Assembly (NCBI RefSeq): GCF_035825295.1
Contig: NZ_JAYMGI010000002.1
Location: 930,001-994,000 of the forward strand
DNA length: 64,000 bases
DNA from: Actinacidiphila sp. DG2A-62
GTDB lineage: Bacteria > Actinomycetota > Actinomycetes > Streptomycetales > Streptomycetaceae
Direction of reading: 5' to 3'
The notes under the pieces were generated by a model. The model was given only the letters and a program-made list of their open reading frames with translations, searched no databases and had not been told where the DNA came from. This document shows, piece after piece, positions 44,002-52,481 of this stretch (position 1 is its first letter; each line of letters opens with the position of its first letter). The translations under genes and the position numbers were made by a program.

Positions 44002-45039
44002 GTGCTAGCGTCCACGACCACCATGACTGTCGCCATCGCGCCGCTGACCGACGATCACATACCCCTGGCCGCGCAGCGGTACGACCGCTGGTTCGCGCGC
44101 GCCCGCCGGCCCCCCTCCCAGCGCTCCTGGCTCGCGGACGGCCCGGTCCGCGGCGACGAGCTCCTGGGCAAGCTCCGGAACGCGCCCGGCCTGGAGGCGT
44201 GCCGCGCGCTGGACGCCGAGGGCGGCCAGATCGGGCATCTGGCCGCCGTGCCCGTCGACCTCGCGCCCGACGACCCCGCCGCCCTGCGCAGCCACCCGCG
44301 GTCCGCCCTGGTGCCGCACGGCGGCCACGCGCTGCCGTCCGGCCGGGAGAGCGAGGTGCTGCGCGCGCTGTACGCCCGGGTCGCCGAACGTCTGGTGGCC
44401 GACCGCCGGCTGGTCCACTACGTCGACGTACCGGCCGGCGAGACCGCGACCGCGCCGTGGTCCGACATGGGCTTCGGCCGCGAGGTCGTGCACGGTCTGA
44501 TGGCGGTCAAGGCCCGCGGCCGGCAGCCGCGCGGCGTCGAGGGCCTCGGCATCCGCAGAGCAGGGCCGGGGGACCTGCCGCAGATCGGGCGGATGGCGGC
44601 GGAGTCCTCGCGGCGGCAGCGCGGCGCCGCGGTGTTCAAGCCGCAGCCCGAGGGCCCGCTGGCCGCGCTGCGGCTGCACTACGCCGACGCGCTCGCCGAT
44701 CCCCGCTGCGGCGCGTGGATCGCGGCACGGCGCGGCGAGGAGATCGGCATGGTCGTCGTGGTCCCCGCGGCCCCCGACCCGGTCACCCCCGAGTCGTGCG
44801 TCGAACTCGTCGAGGCGTACGTCGAGCCGGTCGCGCGCGGCGAGGGGATCAGCCGGGTGCTGCTTGCCACGGCGCTGGCCTGGGCGTACGACAACGGTCA
44901 CCGCTACATGTCGGCGCGCTGGTACTCCGCGTCGCCGCCGGCGGCCGACCACTGGCCCCGGATCGGCTTCCGCCCGGTCGCGTACCGGCTCAGCCGTACG
45001 CTCGACGCCCGCATCGGAGGCCCCGCCGGCACCTACTGA
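44002..45039 (+). CDS. GNAT-family acetyltransferase
   Basis: A 345-residue protein with two GNAT-like halves. The N-terminal part (residues 1-165) is divergent. The C-terminal part (residues 175-320) shows the acetyl-CoA fold: IRRAGPGDLPQIGRMAAES, AWIAARRGEEIGMVVV, CVELVEAYVEPVARGEGISRVLLATALAWAYDNG, then HWPRIGFRPVAYRLSR. The GTG start is favoured by GGGGAGG seven bases upstream; the ATG seven codons later has none. Substrate unknown. Confidence 0.8.
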   Translation: MLASTTTMTVAIAPLTDDHIPLAAQRYDRWFARARRPPSQRSWLADGPVRGDELLGKLRNAPGLEACRALDAEGGQIGHLAAVPVDLAPDDPAALRSHPRSALVPHGGHALPSGRESEVLRALYARVAERLVADRRLVHYVDVPAGETATAPWSDMGFGREVVHGLMAVKARGRQPRGVEGLGIRRAGPGDLPQIGRMAAESSRRQRGAAVFKPQPEGPLAALRLHYADALADPRCGAWIAARRGEEIGMVVVVPAAPDPVTPESCVELVEAYVEPVARGEGISRVLLATALAWAYDNGHRYMSARWYSASPPAADHWPRIGFRPVAYRLSRTLDARIGGPAGTY

Positions 45040-45113
45040 CCCCCGGCGGCCGTGCCCGTCCGGGCTGCCCAGGTTGCTCTCTGCGCGGACCGTCCCCCGG
45101 AGGGCGATTGCTC

Positions 45114-45205
45114 GCGCCGTTCCCCGCGCCCCTGTAACGCAACGCCCGGCGTTGGGCTGCTCAGCGCTCGGCGTAAAACGAATAGGGAGGCGCGGAGAAC
45201 GGCGC
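45114..45205. repeat. Long imperfect inverted repeat of the streptomycete ttccccgcgcccct type
   Basis: gcgccgttccccgcgcccct (45114-45133) is mirrored by agggaggcgcggagaacggcgc (45184-45205, quoted as two parts: agggaggcgcgg, agaacggcgc) across a 50-base loop. Such ttccccgcgcccct palindromes recur at gene ends all over Streptomyces chromosomes. Here the element lies between two convergent genes and may act as their terminator. Confidence 0.6.
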
Positions 45206-45289
45206 GACCGACCATCCCCGACCGGGTGGGGGGCAGCGCCGCCCTCCTACGACGATGTCCGGCGGAACTCCTGGGCGGTCCCAGGCAGG

Positions 45290-45805
45290 TCAGGCTGTGG
45301 CCGGAGAGTCGCCGGCGGTCGGGTCGTCGGTGCGGTGGCGTTCCGCCCAGTCCTCGCGGGCGGCGGCGAGTTCCGGTGCGACGGAGTGGGTGAGGTGGTC
45401 GGCGAGGGCCCGTAACCGCCGGCCGAGGTCGGCCACGCCCGCCGGGTCCAGGTCGGTGATCCACCAGTCGTCCACGACCTGGACGTTGACCACCGGCAGC
45501 TCAGGATCGCCATCCTCGCCGAACGGCCGGCAGTCGATGGTGGCGACGAGCACCCCCGCGTCCGTCGCCGGATCCACGCCCTGGGTCACCGGAACGATCA
45601 GACCACCCCGGTTGGCCTGATGCCCGATGGCGGCCAACTCCAGGTGCAGCCGCTCCGGACGCACACCCGTCCTGCTCGGATCGTCCTCGGCCCACCACGG
45701 CAGATAACCGCGCACCACCTCACCACTGGTGGTCGACACCGCCCAGGTGCGGACGGACGGCGCGGTCGATGCGGGTCCATGCCCGTCGAAGCGCGTCACG
45801 GGCAC
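45290..45805 (-). CDS. Small hypothetical protein coupled to an HATPase gene
   Basis: A 171-residue soluble protein of unknown function (VRTWAVSTTSGEVVRGYLPWWAEDD, LHLELAAIGHQANRGG, LPVVNVQVVDDWWITDLDP). The GTG start overlaps the end of the HATPase gene by ten bases, so the two are coupled. Streptomyces genomes carry many copies of XRE regulator, HATPase and a small variable protein together; this is the variable member. No fold is recognised. Confidence 0.65.
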   Translation of the reverse strand: MPVTRFDGHGPASTAPSVRTWAVSTTSGEVVRGYLPWWAEDDPSRTGVRPERLHLELAAIGHQANRGGLIVPVTQGVDPATDAGVLVATIDCRPFGEDGDPELPVVNVQVVDDWWITDLDPAGVADLGRRLRALADHLTHSVAPELAAAREDWAERHRTDDPTAGDSPATA

Positions 45806-46266
45806 ACCCCGTCACCTGGTGCGGTGCACACCGCCCAGACCACCTTGCCCGGCCCGTCCCGGTCGCCCACGCCCCACATCCCGCGGGTGAGCGCGTCCAC
45901 CAGGCCCAGACCGCGCCCGGACTCCTCCTCCGCCCCCGCGTCACGAAGCTCGGGCTTGCCCTCACCGGCGTCATGCACCTCGATCCGCACCCCGTCCGCC
46001 AACCGCTCGAACCGCGTCGCGATCAACCGACCATACGGCGGACGCGCATGCGTGATCGCGTTCGTCACCAACTCCGAGAGGATCAACTCCGCCTCGTCCA
46101 GGACATGCGACAAACCCCAGGCGACAAGATGCTCAGCGAGCAACCGCCGCGCCCTGCTCACCGAACGAGGAGTGGGCGGCCACAGCTTCTGGACGACGGA
46201 CGGACGTTTCTCGCTGATTGCCGCGGTCGCGGCAGGGGCCGTCACGCGGGCCCCTGGTACACGCAC
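45796..46266 (-). CDS. ATP-binding anti-sigma-like protein (HATPase)
   Basis: A 156-residue GHKL-type ATPase resembling the anti-sigma/serine kinase family of streptomycetes. The N box is LILSELVTNAITHARPP, the G1 box IEVHDAGEGKPELRDA and the G2 box GRGLGLVDALTRGMWGV. Such proteins pair with DUF397/BldB-like partners and an XRE regulator, and modulate development or antibiotic production. Start uncertain: GTG at 46266 has no clear Shine-Dalgarno. TAGGGG motifs shared with the XRE promoter lie about 100 bases upstream. Confidence 0.78.
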   Translation of the reverse strand: MRVPGARVTAPAATAAISEKRPSVVQKLWPPTPRSVSRARRLLAEHLVAWGLSHVLDEAELILSELVTNAITHARPPYGRLIATRFERLADGVRIEVHDAGEGKPELRDAGAEEESGRGLGLVDALTRGMWGVGDRDGPGKVVWAVCTAPGDGVCP

Positions 46267-46365
46267 GGATGGTGGTTAAGCTCTTGCACGTCGACGCTCC
46301 TCAGCAGCGTTGGCCACGCCCCCGGGCCGGTCGCACGGTCGCGGGGGTCCTCTTGGCCAATGACG

Positions 46366-46395
46366 CTAGGGGCGGTCGCCGCCGAGTAGGGGTAC
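46366..46395 (-). promoter_or_regulatory. TAGGGG motif pair shared with the XRE gene promoter
   Basis: ctaggggcg (46366-46374) and gtaggggtac (46386-46395), 20 bp apart, lie upstream of the HATPase gene. The same motif, ctaggggtag, occurs at 47702-47711 upstream of the XRE regulator gene. Repetition at the two promoters of one functional set suggests the binding site of the XRE protein. Confidence 0.4.
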
Positions 46396-46412
46396 AGATC
46401 GTGCCCCCTTGG

Positions 46413-47663
46413 TCACGCCGCGAGCACGCCCATCTTCACGGCGAGTTCAGACGCCCGGCGGCGACGTGCTGGATTCTTCGACTCGGTCTCCTCCAAGACG
46501 ATCCGCTTCGCGTACCCGTTGTACTTGATCGTCTCCGGGGCAGCTTCGTATGCCTTGTCCAACGTCGCCAACGCCACGTCCGGCTGCCCGTCCAGCTGGT
46601 AGCCCCGCGCCTCCTCGATCCGGTGGCGGGCTCGGCGCGGCCGGGATCGAATGGTGTCGGCGTCAGCCGCCGCGGCCTGCCGGACGGACTCGCTGCCCGC
46701 GTGCAGTTCGACGGCCACCGTCACCGCATGGGCTCCCATGATGGCCCGCGAGAACGACGTGATCGGGTCGTAGTAGTCCGCGGGCAGGCGTTCGGCCATG
46801 GCTCGGGCCTGGTCCCAGTACCGCCAGGCCGTACCCGTCTCGGTGCGACGCGCGGCCGTGTACCCGGCCTCGAACGTCAACGCGCCGGCGACGGCCAGCA
46901 CCTCGTCCGGCGCATCGGGCAGCAGCGGCATCAGGTACTCGAGGCTTTCGAGGTTCACGGCGTCCGCCGCACCGAAGTGGGCCGGGCCGGAATCCCGGTG
47001 GGCCTGGCCGGCCAGCCAGGCCGCCACTCCGATGGCGCGTGCGTCCTCGCTCTCCTGGGCCGCGATCAGGCACCGCTCAGCCACCCGCCACAGCAACGCC
47101 GCATCGGGCTGGTACGCCACGAAGAACTGGCACAGCGCATACGTCTCGCTGAGAACCGCCTGCGCAGCTCGCCGCTGGCCCGCGCCATCCGATTGCCGAA
47201 CCGCCGCCTGGCAGTCCCGGATCAGATCCGGCAGGAGAGACCCGACCACTTCGCGGTGGTGGGGCGACCTGTGCCGGGCGGCCCAAGCCCGGTCGAGCCG
47301 GGCTCGCAGGTGCGCCACGGGCGGCGCCTCGTGCTCCGACCTGACGGGATAGGCATCCACCGCCGCTTTGACGGCAGCCAGCCTCGGATGCCCGGGCCCC
47401 ACGAACAGGTCGACGTGAACGGTCTGGCTCCCCGTGAGGTCGGCCAGGTCCGCTACGCGCAGGATCTCGGCGATCCGCAAGATGATCTCGAGCTTCGGTG
47501 TCTTGAGCCGACCGCTCTCCACACCCTTCACCCAGGAACCGGTGAACCCGAGGAGGCCGCCCAACTGTTCTCGGGTGATCCCCCTTCGTGTGCGGAGAAT
47601 CTGCAGCCTCTGGCCGAACACCAGCGGGTCTGCGTACGGGTCCGGCGTGCCGTCTGAAGCCAT
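46413..47663 (-). CDS. XRE-family regulator with TPR-like sensor domain
   Basis: A 416-residue protein. The helix-turn-helix is at about residues 17-70 (LQILRTRRGITREQLGGLLG, FTGSWVKGVESGRLKTPKL). The remaining 330 residues are helical repeats of the TPR type (VSETYALCQFFVAYQPDAALLW-type segments, VLAVAGALTFEAGYTAARR, ARHRIEEARGYQLDGQPDVALATLD). This architecture is common upstream of HATPase/DUF397 pairs in Streptomyces and is thought to regulate development or secondary metabolism. It lies before the HATPase gene on the same strand with a 146-base gap that carries shared motifs. Confidence 0.85.
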   Translation of the reverse strand: MASDGTPDPYADPLVFGQRLQILRTRRGITREQLGGLLGFTGSWVKGVESGRLKTPKLEIILRIAEILRVADLADLTGSQTVHVDLFVGPGHPRLAAVKAAVDAYPVRSEHEAPPVAHLRARLDRAWAARHRSPHHREVVGSLLPDLIRDCQAAVRQSDGAGQRRAAQAVLSETYALCQFFVAYQPDAALLWRVAERCLIAAQESEDARAIGVAAWLAGQAHRDSGPAHFGAADAVNLESLEYLMPLLPDAPDEVLAVAGALTFEAGYTAARRTETGTAWRYWDQARAMAERLPADYYDPITSFSRAIMGAHAVTVAVELHAGSESVRQAAAADADTIRSRPRRARHRIEEARGYQLDGQPDVALATLDKAYEAAPETIKYNGYAKRIVLEETESKNPARRRRASELAVKMGVLAA

Positions 47664-47793
47664 CAGGCCCTGCCCCTCCTCGCAGCTTCGTCACTGCCAG
47701 ACTAGGGGTAGGGCCGTCCCCGTGTGCCCACTGGCGTCCGGGACTTCGACGCGAAGGTGCACGACGTCTGCATGCGGCAGGGAGCACAGGAAC

Positions 47794-47962
47794 GTGACGC
47801 GCGTCGGAATCACCGGGCACCGCGGCCTGCCGGACGAGGTCGAGGCGTGGGTTCCGACTCCCACGCGCACATGACCGGCAGCGAGATCCTCGTGGACCTC
47901 GCGGACGAGGTGGTCGCCGTCTGGGACGGACAGCCCCGGCCGCACGCGGTCCACGGCGCCTC
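47794..47962 (+). pseudogene. Internally deleted remnant of a small streptomycete protein
   Basis: From a GTG with AGGA upstream the plus strand reads VTRVGITGHRGLPDEVEAW, typical of a ~150-residue protein that often sits divergently to XRE regulators of this type. The frame ends soon after. One base on, the 3' part of the same family follows: HMTGSEILVDLADEVVAVWDG. The middle, about 80 codons, is missing. This remembered match is the basis for calling an internal deletion. Confidence 0.55.
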
Positions 47963-48701
47963 ACGTGGGCTTGCGCCACACCGAGATGTGCTTCGGGGAG
48001 TCCTGGGTGAACGCTGACCCGTCCCAGTCCGCGACGCGGCGCTCCCGTTCGAGCCCGGCGATCCGCGCCATCAGGTCGAGCTCCGCCGGCCACGCGTAAC
48101 GGTGCCGGGAGTTGTCACGGCGGTAGCGGCCGTCCTCGCCGTCGCGGGTGAGATGGTGCGAGACGAGGATCTGCTCGACCAGGTCGAAGGTGTCGAAGCC
48201 GAGGTGCCGTTCGGAGACGTCGAACGGCACCGCGACCTGCCCCGGCGGCAGGAAGCGCAGCGGCGGCACGCCCAGCTCGATGACGAATCGGCCGCCGGGC
48301 GCCAGGTGGCGCGCGGCGTTGCGGAAGCACGCGACCTGCTCGTCCTGCGTCAGGAGGTTCGTGATCGTGTTGTAGACGAGGTAGACCAGGGTGAACTCCC
48401 CCGGGACGACGGTCGTGGCCATGTCCCCGATGGCCACGGGGAGCGCGTCCTCGTCGATCTTGCGCCGCAGGACCGCCGCCATGTGCTCGGACAGCTCGAT
48501 GCCCACGACGGGCACACCGCGTTCCCGGAGCGGGACGCCCACCCGTCCGGTCCCGATGGCGAACTCCAGCGCCCGGCCGTCTCCGGCGAGTTCCGCCAGG
48601 AAGTCCAGGGTCGGTCCGAGAGCGGCGGCCGAGGACGACGCGGCTTCCTCGGCGTCGTAGCGGTCGGCGGTCGCGCGGGTCCACAGTTCACTGCTCGTCA
48701 C
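47961..48701 (-). CDS. SAM-dependent methyltransferase
   Basis: A 246-residue class I methyltransferase. Motif I is ALEFAIGTGRVGVPL (about residue 45), then VVGIELSEHMAAVLRRK, the acidic IGDMATTVVPGEFTLVYLVYNTITNL and LAPGGRFVIELGVP. The last 80 residues form a small beta domain (HRYAWPAELDLMARIAGLERERR). The GTG giving VTSSELWTRATADRYD is favoured because the YD-motif start is typical; the 14 residues upstream are not. Substrate unknown. Confidence 0.85.
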   Translation of the reverse strand: MTSSELWTRATADRYDAEEAASSSAAALGPTLDFLAELAGDGRALEFAIGTGRVGVPLRERGVPVVGIELSEHMAAVLRRKIDEDALPVAIGDMATTVVPGEFTLVYLVYNTITNLLTQDEQVACFRNAARHLAPGGRFVIELGVPPLRFLPPGQVAVPFDVSERHLGFDTFDLVEQILVSHHLTRDGEDGRYRRDNSRHRYAWPAELDLMARIAGLERERRVADWDGSAFTQDSPKHISVWRKPT

Positions 48702-48785
48702 AGGTGGCCACTGTGCCGGGCGCCGGGGACGCTGTCGACGCATTTACGCGCGCCGCGGCCGAGCGTGTACCGGCTGCGACCGGGG

Positions 48786-49418
48786 TCAGCCGGTCCACGC
48801 GGGGCGCGTGGGGTCGTCCGCGCGGACGACGACGTCCGCGGCCTCCTCCGGCAGCGCCTCCCGCGCGTAGCGCGCGTACGCCGGAAGCGTCCACCGCTCC
48901 CCCGGCTCGGTCCTGCGCTCCAGCGCCCCCGCCGAGAGCCTCAGATGGACTGTCAGGTCGAACGGCAGGCCCTGCCCGAGCAGCAGCGGCCCGTCCAGCA
49001 CCAGCACACCCCCGGGCGGCAGCGCCACGTACCCCGCCCGGGTCGAGCGGTCGGTCGCGGGATCGCGCAGCGACGGCAGCGCGCGCCCGCTGCCCCCGGG
49101 CCCGAGCGGGTCGAGCACCTCGCGGCGCAGCGCCCCGGTGTCCAGCCACAGCGTGTAGTACGCCTCGACGTCCTCGTGCCCGTACTCCAGCCGCAGCGAC
49201 GCGGGCCGCCAGAAGTCGGTCGCGCGCACCCGCAGCACCGGCCGGCCCAGCGCGGGCAGCGCCGCCGCCAGGGCGTCGGCGAGGACGCCGGTGCGGGCGG
49301 CGGGCGCGCCGTCGACGGCGACCCGCCACCAGGAGCCGCCGTCGGCCGGCGCGGTCGTCGCCAGGCGTTCCGCGAGCTCCGCGGCCATCCGGTCCCAGGT
49401 GATCGGTTCCAGTCGCAC
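48786..49418 (-). CDS. Uridine-kinase-like protein with altered P-loop
   Basis: A 210-residue P-loop-like protein. The position of Walker A reads VAVDGAPAARTGVLADAL, without the GKS/T of active nucleoside kinases. The remainder fits the family: VLRVRATDFWRPASLRLEYG, EDVEAYYTLWLDTGALRREVLDP, VLVLDGPLLLGQGLPFDLTVHL. Catalytic activity is therefore doubtful. GTG start with GAGG upstream. It is convergent with nothing and ends next to the methyltransferase gene. Confidence 0.75.
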   Translation of the reverse strand: MRLEPITWDRMAAELAERLATTAPADGGSWWRVAVDGAPAARTGVLADALAAALPALGRPVLRVRATDFWRPASLRLEYGHEDVEAYYTLWLDTGALRREVLDPLGPGGSGRALPSLRDPATDRSTRAGYVALPPGGVLVLDGPLLLGQGLPFDLTVHLRLSAGALERRTEPGERWTLPAYARYAREALPEEAADVVVRADDPTRPAWTG

Positions 49419-49669
49419 GGCCTCATTCTCACCCGGCGGCCGGTCCCGGCCGTCACCCGGCCGCCACCCGGCCGTCACCCGGTCGGCGCAGGCCGGTGCG
49501 GCGGGCGGGGCGCGACCGGGCGGCCCGCGGCCCGGCGCCGGGCCGCCCACCTCACCCAGGTGGGGGAAATGATCGACAAATCACCCGTCTGCCGCCATGC
49601 GCGATCCATCACTTCCTGTGAGCCTGGAAGAACTCATGGTGACCGTCCCCATCATCCAGGAGAAGAGCA

Positions 49670-49864
49670 ATGATCCTGTCCATCTCCGGCGTCGTCCTGC
49701 TCGGCGTCATCGTGTTCCTGTTCTTCCGCAAGGACGGCCTGAAGCCCTCGCACGGCGTGGTGTGCGCCCTCTTCGGCTTCTACATGGCCAGCACGGCGAT
49801 CGCGCCCAGCATCAGGGCCGGCGGCGCGAGCCTGGCGGGGCTGATCGGCGGTCTGAAGATCTGA
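49670..49864 (+). CDS. smeA: Small sporulation membrane protein SmeA
   Basis: A 64-residue membrane protein with one strong helix (ILSISGVVLLGVIVFLFF), a conserved RKDGLKPSHGVVCALFGFYMASTAIAPSI segment (here cited as RKDGLKPSHG and FGFYMASTAIAPS) and a Gly/Ala-rich end. Its size, sequence style and position directly before an FtsK-like gene match SmeA of Streptomyces coelicolor, which is made in sporulating hyphae and targets SffA to division septa. ATG with AGGAGA upstream. The identification is from memory of that pair. Confidence 0.8.
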   Translation: MILSISGVVLLGVIVFLFFRKDGLKPSHGVVCALFGFYMASTAIAPSIRAGGASLAGLIGGLKI

Positions 49865-50144
49865 GCGCACGCCTTCGCGCCGCGGCCGCTCCCGCCGCGC
49901 GTGCCACGGGTCCGGCGGCGGCCGACACCGCCCCGGGCCCGTGCACGGGTTCCCCCGGCTCGTCCGCTTCCCCCGGTTCCCCCGGTCCGTCCGGCTCCCC
50001 CGGCTCGTCCGGCCCGTCCGGCCCGTCCGAGCGGCGGTCCACCGGGCCGTCCCCGTGTCCCCCACCTCCCCGCGGCGTACGCGTCCCCCGCGCGCCCCTC
50101 GTACCGCGACCGGTACCCCCACTCGAACGACCCATGGAGCACCC

Positions 50145-51775
50145 GTGGCCAGGCGTCCCCTTCCCAGCATCCTGACGAGCGGCCGGCCGGCGCTGGTCCG
50201 CGGCCGCGACATGGCCCGCAGCGCGGCCGACGGCGCGACCGACGTGCTGCACCCCGTGATCATCATCGCCCGCGGCATGCGCCGGCAGGCCGCCTGGGCG
50301 GGAGGCTGGTGGGCGCGCACCCCCAAGGACCGGCGCGGCAGGCCCTGCTGCTGGCGGCCGCGGCCGCGGTGATCGTGGTGATGATGCCCTACGGCCCGAT
50401 CCTGGCGCTGGTCGCGCTGGCCGCCTCGGCGGCGTGGATGGGCCGGGACCGCACCGCGCCGGCGCCCGCGAGCCCGACCGAGGCGGAGTCGGTGCGGCTG
50501 CAGTCGCTGTACGAGGCGCTGGTGCCCTATCTGTCGGTGCCCGGCGATCCGGCGCCGCTGTACGCGCCGGACGGCAGCTGGGAGCGGGTCTTCGACGAGT
50601 ACGCCTTCGAGGACGGCCGGCTGACCCGGCTCCACCTGCGCTACCCGGCGTACTTCACCGACGGCGAGGCGGACTCGCGGGCCAGGGTCGAGCAGTTGCT
50701 GCACGCGAAGGCGGGGCGCGGCCGGGAGTACCGCTTCGACTGGAACGAGGAGGAGAACCACGTCGGCCTCACCGTGCTGCCGCCGCTGCCGACGGACGTC
50801 GTCGCGCAGCGGTTCGTCGCCTCGCCCGGGGAGACGGTGCTCGGGTTCACCGACGCGGAGGCGGTGCAGCGGACGGTGCCGGTGGTGGTCGGCGAGGAGC
50901 GCCGCGACGCGCCGCCGGTGGTGTGGCGGACCGGCGCCCGCTCGACCGAGCCGCACCTGCTCGCGCTCGGGCAGCCCGGCACCGGGACGACCACGCTGCT
51001 GCGGTCGATCGCGCTGCAGGCGCTGCAGCACGGCGACGTGGTGGTGCTGGACGGCAGCGGGAGCGGCGAGTACGCGTTCCTGGCCGGGCGACCGGGCGTG
51101 CTGGCCGTCGAGGACGGGCTGCTCGGGGCCGCGGCCACGCTGGAGTGGGCGGCGCACGAGACGGAGCGGCGGCTGATCGCGGTCAACCGGGCGCGGCAGT
51201 CCGGCAGCCCGGTGCCCGAGGACGTACGGCGGCCGCTGTGGATCGTGGTGGACCGGCCGACCGCGCTCAGCCAGCTCGCGCACGCCGAGGGGCGGCCGGA
51301 CCCGCAGAACCTGCTCGACGTGCCGCTGCGGCACGGCAGGACCGCGAACGTCGCGGTGGCGGTGGCGGACCAGCTCGACGCGACGGAGGCGCTGGCGCCG
51401 GTGGTGGTCGCGCAGACCAGGGCGCGGGTGGTGCTGGGCGGGCTGGCGCCCGAGCATGTGGCGGCGGTGCTCGGGGAGCGGCCGCGGACGACGCCGGCCG
51501 GGGAGGTGCCGCCCGGACGCGGATACGCGCGGCTCGGGGCGGGGCCCGTGCTGCGGGTCCAGGTGCCGGTGACGCCCGATCCTTTCGACGAGGAGGCGTC
51601 CGCGTCCGCGCGGGACGCCGTCCTCTCCCTCCTCCCGGGCGCCGAGCCCCCCGCGCCCGTTCCCCCCTCCCCCGCCGCGCCGCCACAGCCGCAGCCGCAG
51701 CCGTCCGAGGCTCCGCCGGTCACCCTCCACAAGGACACGGTCATCCGCACGGTCGCGGATCTGGAGCTCAACTAG
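50145..51775 (+). CDS. sffA: SffA, SpoIIIE/FtsK-like protein (single-base frameshift near 50340)
   Basis: About 543 residues with one missing base restored. The first 65 codons (VARRPLPSILTSGRP to KDRRG) are in one frame. The next frame continues with a transmembrane pair (LLLAAAAAVIVVMMPYGPILALVALAASA) and the ATPase domain. Its P-loop region is LLALGQPGTGTTTLLRSIALQ, with TTT instead of GKS/T, and Walker B is LWIVVDRP. This weak ATPase motif is noteworthy for a translocase. GTG start with GGAG eight bases upstream. A Pro/Ser-coding repeat gap of 280 bp separates it from smeA. In S. coelicolor SffA acts at sporulation septa in chromosome segregation. The tail is Pro/Gln-rich. Confidence 0.8.
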
Positions 51776-51917
51776 GGAGGGCACCGGCGGTCCGGCCTCA
51801 CCTCGGACCACGCGGCGCCGGTGCCGTGGATCGGCCAGCGTCCGCGGCCGTGCCGCCAGTGGCCCGGTCACGACGCTGCTCCGTCCATGCCGGGCGCGTG
51901 GGGGAAGCCCTTCGTCG

Positions 51918-52340
51918 TCACTCGCCCTTCGTGCGCAGTTCCCACGGCCGCATGCCGAGGACATGCGCGATGTTCCCCTGCATCTCGACAGCGGACGGCA
52001 GCGGGCGCCACAGCACGGACAGTTCAATGATCTTGCCGTCCGAGTCGAACCGGGCGTAGTCCATCCCGTGGACCACGGTGCCCTCGATCTGCAGCCGGAA
52101 GAACGCGGACTGGTGGGCCTCGCCGCTGAGGACTTCCTCCGTGGTGAGGTCGCCCAGCTCGTAGACAGCCTGCAGAACGTCCGCGACGGCGTCGCGGCCG
52201 GTGACCGGCTCACCGAGGATCGGGCTGTTCAGCACCACCTCATCGGCGAGGCACGAAGCGACGGCGTCTTTGCCCGCGCGGCCGTCCACGCAGGCGAGGA
52301 GGGACTCGAAGGCGGTGCGGCTCTGGGGGGACGTGATCAT
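51918..52340 (-). CDS. SnoaL-like / NTF2-fold protein
   Basis: A 140-residue protein of the NTF2/SnoaL-like fold (FESLLACVDGRAGKDAVASC, VVLNSPILGEPVTGRDAV, VVHGMDYARFDSDGKIIELSVLWRP). Members include cyclases, isomerases and binding proteins; function cannot be narrowed. ATG with AAGGAAG upstream. It diverges from a TetR gene across a palindrome, so it is probably that regulator's target. Confidence 0.78.
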   Translation of the reverse strand: MITSPQSRTAFESLLACVDGRAGKDAVASCLADEVVLNSPILGEPVTGRDAVADVLQAVYELGDLTTEEVLSGEAHQSAFFRLQIEGTVVHGMDYARFDSDGKIIELSVLWRPLPSAVEMQGNIAHVLGMRPWELRTKGE

Positions 52341-52423
52341 GGCTGCTTCCTTGCTGTGCGAGACCTGGCTGATGCGTTCACCAGCCAGGGGAGCGGGCCG
52401 GGCTGCCCGACCCATGTGAGACA

Positions 52424-52442
52424 GAGTATCAAATTGAGAGTC
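52424..52442. promoter_or_regulatory. TetR-type operator between the SnoaL-like and TetR genes
   Basis: gagtatcaaattgagagtc is a 19-bp near-palindrome centred on 52433 (core TCAA-a-TTGA, 15 of 19 positions symmetric), in the only AT-rich part of the divergent spacer. Typical of a TetR binding site controlling both genes. Confidence 0.58.
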
Positions 52443-52481
52443 AGTCTTAGACGGTGAGGCCGGCAGCTATACTCGCCCGTG

